A stretch of DNA of 15,095 nt from Gammaproteobacteria bacterium (GTDB lineage Bacteria; Pseudomonadota; Gammaproteobacteria; Cardiobacteriales; Wohlfahrtiimonadaceae). Location: the NCBI GenBank assembly GCA_003864535.1, contig BHEQ01000020.1:1-15095 (forward strand). The letters are read 5' to 3'. Positions 5,910 through 12,170 of the stretch are shown piece by piece. Position 1 is the first letter of the stretch. Each line of letters opens with the position of its first letter. Made by a program: the position numbers and the translations under genes. Under the pieces are notes generated by a model. It worked only from the letters and a program-made list of their open reading frames with translations, was not told where the DNA came from and made no database searches.

Positions 5910-7499
5910 TCATTGTTCATTATCACGACTAGGTTCCCAGCTGATCCCCTCGCCATTCTTAATTTGCTGCCATGCTAAGAGTGAAAACATAGCTCCAATC
6001 ATTAAATATCCTAATGTAACGGAAGGTGAGGCATTAAAATCTAAGCTATGCCCATGAATAAATCCAAAAAAAGATAACGTAGCAGCAATAAAAGCAAAGA
6101 CAGCAGCCCAATTAAAACGCCTATCAATCACAAAAACACCGATTGCAGCAAGAAGCAAACCACCTAAAACTGCGCCACCTCCAGCGATAGACATGCCATT
6201 ATAAAGAACCCCGTTTCCTGCTAATTTTTCGCCAAAATCAGCACTATACTCAATACCTGCTGTGCTCATTACGCCATTGATCTGAGATTTTGCCCATTCT
6301 GCAATATTTGGAACAAACGCTAAAATAATCGCAGGAGCATGGCGTTTGGGGCTTTCTTGAAATGCCTGTGCGCCAATAATTAGCCCAATAAATAGTAAAA
6401 TAGGAATGATTGCAACTAGAGGAATAATTGATAAAAATACCGCACTTAAACCTAAAAAACACACTAATGAAATACAAATTCCTGTGGCAAAAGAATAGCC
6501 AATACGCCCACCAACCGCTTTCCAACCAGGATGACCAACATAAACTGCTGGAGGAAAAGGTGATCCTAAAAATGCACCAACGACCGCACCTAAACCATCA
6601 GCAATTAAAACATGACGTAAATTATAATCATCACCCGCCGCTGAAGCTGACTCGACATTATTAATAACTTCCGTAAAATTATAAATCCCTAAAGGAATAG
6701 CCGTAACTAGCAATGGCCATACTTGCGCCATAGATAATGAAAAGACATCTCCTGTTAAATATGGCAAATACAAGCCAAAATGTTGGAAAGAACTGGCGAC
6801 TTTACTAGGATCCATCACATTGCTATAGCCTAAAAATACCGCTCCCCATGCTAAAGCTGAGCCTAAAATAATGACAGCTAAGCCGCCTGGAATCCCAAAA
6901 GGTAAGCGGACACGCCCCATCCATGAGATTAATATGATCATAAAACAAATCAATCCTATCCATGGCATATCAAACATCATAAAAGAAGGGCGCATTGATA
7001 TAAACGTAATTGAAACACCAGCTAAAGTCCCAAGCATTGCTGCTCTAGGAGTATATTTCCTAATAGTTGGACCAACAAATGCACCAAGTAGGACAATAAT
7101 GCCAACTATTAACGCCCAAACCATCCCCAAAACCCATGCAATCTCTGGGCTCCCTGTACTTAAGTACGTGGGTAGCATTACCATAAAAACTACGATAAAC
7201 ATTTGCGGTACGCTAGGTCCATAAGGAAGAGCGGTAACGGTATTGCGCTTTTCAATTTTGGCTTTTTGATAAGCAATATAAGTGTAAAACACATTCCCAA
7301 CAAGTAACGCAATACCTAATGCAGGTAAAACACGCCCATATACGATTGCGTCGGGCATTTTCACAACAAGCAGGCACAGACTTGTTAAAACTAAAGTATT
7401 AACTAATATATTTGTGAATAATCCAAAAAAGGCGTTTAAATCTCCTGTTCCCCAAAGTTTAGGGCGATCAAAATTTTGATCAAGCGATGTATCTTTCAT
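5910..7499 (-). CDS. NCS2-type (xanthine/uracil family) permease
   Basis: This is a multi-pass inner-membrane protein of the nucleobase-ascorbate (NCS2) type, with a long series of hydrophobic segments across most of its 529 residues. Family-like features are the N-terminal LNAFFGLFTNILVNTLVLTS, the TALPYGPSVP block and the Gly-rich AIPLGIYNFTEVINNVESA and FLGSPFPPAVYVGHPGWK segments. NCS2 proteins import purines, pyrimidines and related ring or ureide compounds by ion symport. I take ATG at 7499 as the start because AGGAG lies about 7 nt upstream; the longer frame to 7541 has no such site. It is the second gene of the operon, 80 nt after the GntR gene. The context suggests uptake of the compound degraded by the genes downstream. 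It is a divergent member, so the substrate cannot be read from the sequence. Confidence 0.88.
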   Translation of the reverse strand: MKDTSLDQNFDRPKLWGTGDLNAFFGLFTNILVNTLVLTSLCLLVVKMPDAIVYGRVLPALGIALLVGNVFYTYIAYQKAKIEKRNTVTALPYGPSVPQMFIVVFMVMLPTYLSTGSPEIAWVLGMVWALIVGIIVLLGAFVGPTIRKYTPRAAMLGTLAGVSITFISMRPSFMMFDMPWIGLICFMIILISWMGRVRLPFGIPGGLAVIILGSALAWGAVFLGYSNVMDPSKVASSFQHFGLYLPYLTGDVFSLSMAQVWPLLVTAIPLGIYNFTEVINNVESASAAGDDYNLRHVLIADGLGAVVGAFLGSPFPPAVYVGHPGWKAVGGRIGYSFATGICISLVCFLGLSAVFLSIIPLVAIIPILLFIGLIIGAQAFQESPKRHAPAIILAFVPNIAEWAKSQINGVMSTAGIEYSADFGEKLAGNGVLYNGMSIAGGGAVLGGLLLAAIGVFVIDRRFNWAAVFAFIAATLSFFGFIHGHSLDFNASPSVTLGYLMIGAMFSLLAWQQIKNGEGISWEPSRDNEQ

Positions 7500-7579
7500 A
7501 TTGTATCTCCTAATTATTTTACTCTTTAAATAAAACTCCAATATTCTCTTTTATTGTTTATGTGTTAAATAATAATATT

Positions 7580-8251
7580 TTATAAATAAGATTTTGAAAT
7601 CAAGTGCATAACTCCTTTTTCTACGTTACCAAGCCCTGAAAATAGGTTGCGCTGTAAAATATTTTCCACACCCAAGCTATCTCTAGCAACAAGCCGTTCT
7701 AATATTTTTAAATGTTCTATTTGGGTTTCTTCTATGCGCCCTTCACTTTTAAAATCAAGCTCACGAAATACAAAAATACGTTCATTAATCGCATTTATTT
7801 CAGATATTAATAATTGATTGCCATACGCGATTGCAAGCGAAGTATGAAAATCTTCATCTAATTGCGCAAGCTCACTACAAGTTAGGCTCTGTTTGCGCTC
7901 GATGCTTGACCAAGTGAGATACAACTGCTCATAAACATCTTGAGGCAGACCTCGCGCAGCTAAGCCTTTGACGATGTGTGTTTCAAGCGCACATCGAAAT
8001 TCATACAGCTCTTCTATTTCTTTAAGATGTAATTGTTTAACTCGAAAGCCTTTGCGCGGTAAATGAACGACCAAGCCTTCAGCAACCAAGTAAGATAATG
8101 CCTGTCGTATCGGGCTACGGCTCACGCCATAAATGCTGCATAAACTCTCCTCAATCAATTGAAAGTCTGGCGGATAATCCCAAGCTACAATTTTACGGCG
8201 CAAGTCCTGTAATACTGATTTATCTAGACCTTCTTGAGGCGGATTTTTCAT
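7580..8251 (-). CDS. GntR-family regulator, FadR/FCD subfamily
   Basis: This DNA-binding regulator probably responds to the operon's substrate or an intermediate. The 223-residue product has an N-terminal winged helix-turn-helix (about 10-75; recognition region YGVSRSPIRQALSYL at 41-55) and an FCD ligand-binding domain (about 78-205). The FCD metal pattern is only partly present. Asp132 and His136 (LDEDFH) and His180 (QIEHLKIL) fit, but at 22 residues further, where the third His normally lies, there is Asn202. ATG at 8251 has only a weak GGAT upstream. As the first gene of the operon it likely controls its own transcription, and a nested palindrome at 8314-8349 is the obvious operator. Confidence 0.92.
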   Translation of the reverse strand: MKNPPQEGLDKSVLQDLRRKIVAWDYPPDFQLIEESLCSIYGVSRSPIRQALSYLVAEGLVVHLPRKGFRVKQLHLKEIEELYEFRCALETHIVKGLAARGLPQDVYEQLYLTWSSIERKQSLTCSELAQLDEDFHTSLAIAYGNQLLISEINAINERIFVFRELDFKSEGRIEETQIEHLKILERLVARDSLGVENILQRNLFSGLGNVEKGVMHLISKSYL

Positions 8252-8313
8252 TTTATATCCAATTATATTAAGATTATTTAATAAGTTACGCTGGATTCAC
8301 TTAAGTATCCGTA

Positions 8314-8349
8314 ATTGTATTAATGATTGTATACAATTTTGGATACAAT
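8314..8349. promoter_or_regulatory. Nested palindromic operator, probably for the GntR regulator
   Basis: A perfect 12-bp palindrome, ATTGTATACAAT (8326-8337), is centred at 8331.5. A second pair, ATTGTAT (8314-8320) and ATACAAT (8343-8349), is symmetric about exactly the same centre, with 5 bp between inner and outer half-sites on each side. The GTATAC core fits the GT...AC pattern known for GntR/FadR-type operators. It lies 63-98 bp upstream of the regulator gene, in the promoter region of the operon. Binding by that regulator is inferred. Confidence 0.7.
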
Positions 8350-8421
8350 AGAGTTAGCCTAATTATTTGTAAAGTAGATAATCTTAATTTATGGGTAAAT
8401 ATGGATTAATAAGCAATATTT

Positions 8422-8435
8422 TTGATCTACATCAA
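8422..8435. promoter_or_regulatory. Perfect FNR box upstream of the ureide operon
   Basis: TTGATCTACATCAA matches the FNR consensus TTGAT-N4-ATCAA at all ten defined positions. It lies about 170 bp upstream of the GntR start codon and about 75 bp upstream of the operator palindrome. No gene on the other strand could use it. FNR senses oxygen loss and usually activates from near -41.5, so a start near 8387 is possible. The -10 candidates there are weak (for instance TATTTA, minus strand at 8396-8401). Confidence 0.65.
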
Positions 8436-8452
8436 AATAAATTCATTGAGGG

Positions 8453-8540
8453 GACTTCTATTAATTAGATTTTTCAAAGCTTGCGATTTTATTAAAAGCG
8501 CAGTTTACATAGGTAAATGAGAATTTAAAATACGCGTAAC
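8453..8540 (+). repeat. Decayed copy 3 of the dispersed hairpin repeat
   Basis: The first 69 or so bases, from GACTTCTATT to GGTAAATGAG, match copies 1 and 2 with a single change. After that the right arm is degraded (AATTTAAAATACGCG in place of a full complement), and the short terminal hairpin is missing. It is followed at once by the terminator hairpin at 8553. It separates the tonB operon from the control region of the ureide operon. Confidence 0.8.
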
Positions 8541-8552
8541 TACTGCGCAGCG

Positions 8553-8607
8553 AAAGAAGCCTCTCTCAAACCCTATCCGAAGGAGATGGTTTGGGAGAGG
8601 CTTCTTT
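8553..8607. terminator. Long hairpin terminator downstream of exbD
   Basis: AAAGAAGCCTCTCTCAAACC (8553-8572) pairs with GGTTTGGGAGAGGCTTCTTT (8588-8607) at 19 of 20 positions, across a 15-nt loop. On the minus strand the stem ends in a run of T, as expected for a Rho-independent terminator. It lies 110 nt past the exbD stop and is the natural end of the tonB-exbB-exbD transcript. A truncated relative of the same module sits at 377-419. Confidence 0.8.
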
Positions 8608-8678
8608 AAAAGATCAAGTCAGTGGTTTAATTTGTGTTTTGATAATATAAAAAATAGCGCGGAATGTCGGATATATGT

Positions 8679-8706
8679 GGGGGCTTCTATAAATTAGATT
8701 TTTCAG
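8679..8706 (+). repeat. Fragment of the dispersed repeat next to the exbD stop
   Basis: GGGGGCTTCTATAAATTAG followed by ATTTTTCAG repeats the left end of the 121-bp element (consensus GGGGACTTCTATTAATTAG). Only the end is present. It stops 12 bp before the exbD stop codon at 8718-8720, so again a repeat end lies close to the end of a gene. Confidence 0.6.
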
Positions 8707-8717
8707 CGGACACTATT

Positions 8718-9188
8718 TTATTGATCTTCTTTCTTTTCAGGTGTGCTTGCAAAGCCTATTTGAGAGAATCCTGAGGCACTTAATTGGGCTAATAACTTAG
8801 CGACTTTCTCATAAGGTACAGATGCGTCAATATATAAATGGACGGGTTGGGGCTTGGTAGAATTTACTGGTGATGAGCTAAGGCTAGCTTTAAAAGCACT
8901 TTGAAGCTCATTTAAATGGCTTGCTAAACTATCATATTCAACCTTTTCATTATCAATAAATATCTCAGATTCAGCATTAATACTAACTGATAATGGCTTG
9001 TTAATATCAGTATCATGCGTTTTGGTTTCTACTGTTTGTGGCAGTTTTAACTGAATTTGCTGGCTTACAAGTGGAGCTGTGACAATAAAAATTACTAATA
9101 ACACGAGCATGACATCTATCATAGGAATCATGTTTATTTCAGCTACGGGACTATTTCTATTGCTTTGACCTAAATTTCCAAATGCCAT
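8718..9188 (-). CDS. exbD: ExbD/TolR-family biopolymer transport protein
   Basis: ExbD is the small subunit of the TonB energizing complex. It has one membrane helix whose Asp takes part in proton movement, followed by a periplasmic domain. In this 156-residue protein the short cytoplasmic N-terminus leads to AEINMIPMIDVMLVLLVIF (16-34), with the key Asp at position 25, as in E. coli ExbD. The periplasmic domain follows, with QIQLKLPQT and a C-terminal part ending in a charged tail. Length is a little above the E. coli 141. ATG at 9188 has AAAGG upstream. It is the last gene of tonB-exbB-exbD and is separated from exbB by 86 bp holding a repeat fragment. Confidence 0.95.
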   Translation of the reverse strand: MAFGNLGQSNRNSPVAEINMIPMIDVMLVLLVIFIVTAPLVSQQIQLKLPQTVETKTHDTDINKPLSVSINAESEIFIDNEKVEYDSLASHLNELQSAFKASLSSSPVNSTKPQPVHLYIDASVPYEKVAKLLAQLSASGFSQIGFASTPEKKEDQ

Positions 9189-9238
9189 TGTGTAACCTTT
9201 GTTTTAATGTGGATAAATGTTGCGCCAAAAGAGGATGG

Positions 9239-9261
9239 TGCTTTTATAAATTAGATTTTTA
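9239..9261 (+). repeat. Fragment of the dispersed repeat between exbB and exbD
   Basis: TGCTTTTATAAATTAG followed by ATTTTTA matches the left end of the 121-bp element (CTTCTATAAATTAGATTTTT in the 8679 fragment). It occupies part of the 86-bp exbB-exbD gap. It shows that repeat remnants also lie inside the transport operon without breaking a gene. Confidence 0.45.
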
Positions 9262-9274
9262 GGTGTGCTTAATA

Positions 9275-10006
9275 TTATTTTTTAGCACCTTTAAGTAGCT
9301 CTCCTGTGGATAAAAGGGTAAGTAATTCACACGCAAATGATTCTAATTTTCCAAGTAAAACCCGATTTTGGCGTGAGAACCAATTATAAGCAACAACCGC
9401 AGGAACAGCTACTGCAAGCCCAACTGCGGTCATAATTAGTGCCTCACCTACAGGGCCTGCGACTTTATCAATCGTGCCAGCTCCGCTAATACTAATCGCG
9501 AGAAGGGCGTGATAAATCCCCCAAACAGTCCCAAATAAGCCGACAAAAGGCGCGGTTGCACTAATTGTTGCAAGCAAGGTGAGCCCGTGTTCACTAAGTG
9601 AGGCCTCTTCATCGAGAACCTTGCGTAAACTGCGGGTTAAAAATGCCTCCGCAGTTCCTCTATCTTCTAGAGTTTTTACTTGGAGCGTTTGCGATTTAAG
9701 TTTTTGGGTGAAACGCTGATGATGCTGATCGGCATTAATAGCATGAATAGCTAGATGCGAGAAAGGATCGGCAATTCCATTTTGATCAATATGAGACTGG
9801 ATACTCTCAAGTTGTTCTGCATGCCAGAAAAAGTCTAAAAACTTATGGCTTTGTTTACGCAACCTAATTCCTTGAAAGACTCTCAAAATGATAATAGTCC
9901 ATGATATCAATGACATGATGATCAGTACTGCGAGTAATGATTTACTTACAAAATCTGCTTGTGCAATAAAGTGAGTAAATCCAAGTGTTTCTTCTGAAGT
10001 GGGCAT
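9275..10006 (-). CDS. exbB: ExbB/TolQ-family proton channel subunit (MotA/TolQ/ExbB)
   Basis: ExbB forms the inner-membrane pentamer that, with ExbD, harvests proton motive force for TonB. The 243-residue product has a first membrane helix at about 22-42. A cytoplasmic stretch follows, then helices at about 143-165 (TLLATISATAPFVGLFGTVWG) and 187-209 (GEALIMTAVGLAVAVPAVVAY), the classic ExbB/TolQ signature, with a conserved Glu at 188. A TTG at 10012 would extend the frame by two residues, but AAAGG would then touch the start codon. ATG at 10006 has it 6 nt upstream, so I use that. It follows tonB by 32 bp. Pairing with tonB favours ExbB over TolQ, since tolA, tolB and pal are absent. Confidence 0.94.
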   Translation of the reverse strand: MPTSEETLGFTHFIAQADFVSKSLLAVLIIMSLISWTIIILRVFQGIRLRKQSHKFLDFFWHAEQLESIQSHIDQNGIADPFSHLAIHAINADQHHQRFTQKLKSQTLQVKTLEDRGTAEAFLTRSLRKVLDEEASLSEHGLTLLATISATAPFVGLFGTVWGIYHALLAISISGAGTIDKVAGPVGEALIMTAVGLAVAVPAVVAYNWFSRQNRVLLGKLESFACELLTLLSTGELLKGAKK

Positions 10007-10038
10007 ATACAACCTTTATATGTATGTTAAGTGCTAAT

Positions 10039-10920
10039 TTAGCTAGTGAGAGAAAAACTGATAGGAATTTTAACGCGTACTTTAAAAGCAGTTCCATTTT
10101 GAATGTAAGGTTTAAAGCGCGATTTTTGCACAGATTTAACCGCTGAGTCATCTAAGCGCGTAAATCCTGAAGATTTTATAACCTTAATCGAGAGCGGCAA
10201 GCCTTGTTCGCTTATGTGAACTAAGAGCATCGTTAAACCCTCTTCATTTAACTTGCGCGAGATCGCAGGATAATGCGGCTTTGGCGATTTTATATAAGCA
10301 ATTTCGGAGCTGGATAAAATGCGCTCAATTGAGTTTCCTGTTGTCTGTCCTGTACTTGTAGTTGTTGCTACTTGGGCCTTTTGGGGAGTAGCTTTAGGCT
10401 TAGGCTTAGGCTTAGGTTTAGGCTTAGGTTTAGGTTTAGGCTTAGGTTTAGGTTTGATGACTTTTTCAGGCTTGATTTCAGGTTCAGGCTCTTTTTCAGG
10501 TTCAATCTCAGGCTCAATTTCAGGCATGATCTCAGGAGGTTTCTCAAGAATATGTTCAATATTTTCAGCCTCACTGCTGATAATTGGACTTTCTATAACT
10601 GGATCTTTTATTATTTCCTCTTCAATAAACTCCTCAAGAGGCTCTTCAATAGGCTCTTCGATAGGATCTTCAGTTAGCTCTTCTATTATATCCTCTTCAG
10701 TCACCTCTTCAAGAGCTTCTTGATCTGTATCAGCTAGTTGTGCATTAACGACGGTAAAAGCATACAAAGTTTGCCCCTCTTCACCTGCAGATAAGGTTAA
10801 AGGTCCAGTGCTTATGAGAACAGCCGCAATACCCGCTAAGTGTAAAGATATTGCGAGCGTGAATGCAATCAGCTTAATGCCTTGATCTAGTTTAGATGAT
10901 TTTGATTTATAAGCAGTCAT
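10039..10920 (-). CDS. tonB: TonB energy-transducing protein
   Basis: TonB spans the periplasm and passes energy from ExbB/ExbD to outer-membrane receptors for iron carriers, vitamin B12 and similar ligands. The 293-residue product has an N-terminal signal-anchor helix at about 16-38 (LIAFTLAISLHLAGIAAVLIS). A long spacer of three charge blocks follows: Glu-rich with IEEP repeats (about 68-103), Glu-Pro repeats (about 129-150) and a Lys-Pro block of ten units (156-176). The C-terminal TonB domain (about 205-293) contains YPAISRKLNEEG, a central strand region and a final SRFKPY and VKIPISFSL. ATG at 10920 lies 50-80 bp downstream of a good promoter. It is the first gene of tonB-exbB-exbD. No receptor gene is present, so the ligand is unknown. 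Confidence 0.95.
   Translation of the reverse strand: MTAYKSKSSKLDQGIKLIAFTLAISLHLAGIAAVLISTGPLTLSAGEEGQTLYAFTVVNAQLADTDQEALEEVTEEDIIEELTEDPIEEPIEEPLEEFIEEEIIKDPVIESPIISSEAENIEHILEKPPEIMPEIEPEIEPEKEPEPEIKPEKVIKPKPKPKPKPKPKPKPKPKPKATPQKAQVATTTSTGQTTGNSIERILSSSEIAYIKSPKPHYPAISRKLNEEGLTMLLVHISEQGLPLSIKVIKSSGFTRLDDSAVKSVQKSRFKPYIQNGTAFKVRVKIPISFSLTS
10394..10453 (-). repeat. Ten tandem TTAGGY hexamers encoding the TonB Lys-Pro block
   Basis: On the plus strand the unit is TTAGGC or TTAGGT, repeated ten times without interruption (order C, C, C, T, C, T, T, C, T, T at the sixth base). On the coding strand each unit reads RCCTAA and gives Pro-Lys. The unit is two codons long, so slippage would change the spacer length of TonB without a frameshift. 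Mixing of C and T units suggests some age, not a very recent expansion. Confidence 0.9.
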
Positions 10921-10954
10921 TTGTTCGCTTTGAAATTATATTAGGAATCTTTAA

Positions 10955-11000
10955 GTGATAATCTATATGCGAATTATTCACATTAAAGAACTAATGTCAA
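10955..11000 (-). promoter_or_regulatory. tonB promoter with overlapping palindrome (possible Fur site)
   Basis: On the minus strand TTGACA (10995-11000, a perfect -35) is followed after 16 bp by AATAAT (10973-10978, five of six -10 bases). A dyad overlaps the -10 and the start: GTGATAAT (10955-10962) and ATTATTCAC (10973-10981), complementary apart from one inserted base. Fur repression is usual for tonB operons and the GATAAT/ATTAT elements recall a Fur box. The full 19-bp match is poor, so Fur is only a guess. A second -10-like TATAAT lies at 10935-10940. Confidence 0.55.
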
Positions 11001-11010
11001 ATAGAAATTA

Positions 11011-12168
11011 TTAGCGCACATCTCCCAGTGGACTAAATGTCCCAATAATAACAGGATTATCAGATTGAATTTGATCAATTACGAGAACCTCACTTCGTGT
11101 TACAAAGACCTGAGTTCTAAAGCAGGCAATCACGCTCGCTCCAATAGGAAAATAATGCGGCGTACTCAAGTGATAATCAATACTTGTTGCATCAAATTCA
11201 TTAACATCAACGCTGGTACAATCATTTGAAGATGAACCAATTAAAGCCTGATGTATAGGATAACGCCGATAACAGCCACCACCGTAAAAATAACTATCTT
11301 TTTGATAATGATGAGATATTTCGCTAATATAAGCCATTGCTGGAATTTCCGCTAAATCATCATGATAGGCGTGCATTGGCGTGGTTCCAGTTAAGCTGTG
11401 CCCAGCTTCAAGATGCGTACCGCCAATATTTGCAATATCAGCAATTGAACTCCACGCATTAGCGGATGGCATATTAAGCTCGGTTACAAAAATATTATGC
11501 TCTGCAAGTAATTTTTTGGCATTTAAAATAAGTTCAACATTTTTTGTGGCGGTTATTTTTTTAAGTTTAGGATCATACAACCAACATGGAAATGCGGTTA
11601 AGCCTGCAATATTAATCTGCGCCATTGTTTTTAGTCTATCAATTAATGCAGGTAATTGAGCTAAAGAAAAACCGCCTTCTTGCCCTTTATAAATTGTGCC
11701 ATTATCTTCAATAAGCTTGATTAAAATAGCTTGTTTTTTATCTAATTTAGCAGCGATAGCATTAATTTTTTGTGCTTTCTCAATACTATAAATTGTAAAA
11801 AAATCAACACCATAGTTAAGTATCTTAGCAATCATCGCCTCTGGGATTTGCACCAAATGCCCAACATGTGCAATTGGGAGTTGATGGCGCATACACATCA
11901 TCGCTTCCTTAAAATCAACACAAACAACGCCTTTAAAGCCAGCTTCTATAATAGCTTTAGCTACAAGCGGATTAAAGCCTATTTGTTTGGTGATAAAAAA
12001 AGGTTTGAGATGATAATCAATTGCTTTTTGAGCTAATAAACGTGCATTTTGTTTAATTGTTTCCAAATCTAAAACAATACTATCAGGTGCGATAAGTCCT
12101 TGTTGATGCATTTTAAATATAGTGTTAACCAGTTTTGGATTACGTTTTTGGAGCATAGTTAAGAACAT
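11011..12168 (-). CDS. yhfX: YhfX-like PLP enzyme, alanine racemase fold
   Basis: This 385-residue protein aligns from memory along its whole length with E. coli YhfX (387), a fold-type III PLP enzyme with an alanine-racemase-like N-terminal barrel and no known reaction. Visible features are the start FLTMLQKRNPKLV, the likely PLP lysine Lys61 in FFITKQIGFNP, then GHLVQIP, EISHHYQKDSYFYGGGCYRR in the second half and CFRTQVFVTRSEVLV near the end. ATG at 12168 has AAGGAT 8 nt upstream and begins 2 nt after the yhfS stop. It is the last gene of the yhf block. In E. coli yhfW and yhfX are neighbours; here yhfX directly follows yhfS. The likely role is racemization or deprotonation of an amino compound handled by YhfS. 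Confidence 0.92.
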   Translation of the reverse strand: MFLTMLQKRNPKLVNTIFKMHQQGLIAPDSIVLDLETIKQNARLLAQKAIDYHLKPFFITKQIGFNPLVAKAIIEAGFKGVVCVDFKEAMMCMRHQLPIAHVGHLVQIPEAMIAKILNYGVDFFTIYSIEKAQKINAIAAKLDKKQAILIKLIEDNGTIYKGQEGGFSLAQLPALIDRLKTMAQINIAGLTAFPCWLYDPKLKKITATKNVELILNAKKLLAEHNIFVTELNMPSANAWSSIADIANIGGTHLEAGHSLTGTTPMHAYHDDLAEIPAMAYISEISHHYQKDSYFYGGGCYRRYPIHQALIGSSSNDCTSVDVNEFDATSIDYHLSTPHYFPIGASVIACFRTQVFVTRSEVLVIDQIQSDNPVIIGTFSPLGDVR

Positions 12169-12170
12169 TT

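Noticed and set aside
7500..7541. Longer permease start at 7541
   Set aside because: It lacks a ribosome binding site, while AGGAG precedes ATG at 7499; the added residues are charged and unlike the family start.
252..9261. CRISPR array or phage attachment sites from the repeated intergenic sequence
   Set aside because: Copies are kilobases apart, in both orientations and of differing length, with no regular spacers, no cas genes and no integrase or tRNA target.
9275..10006. TolQ of a Tol-Pal system
   Set aside because: The gene lies between tonB and exbD, and tolA, tolB and pal are absent.
10394..10453. Telomere-like TTAGGC/TTAGGT repeats
   Set aside because: They lie inside tonB and encode Lys-Pro in frame; the protein sequence explains them.
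10319..10723. Open frames opposite and overlapping tonB rich in Gly-Leu or Arg-Phe
   Set aside because: They are by-products of the low-complexity tonB repeats, with no ribosome binding site and no family resemblance.
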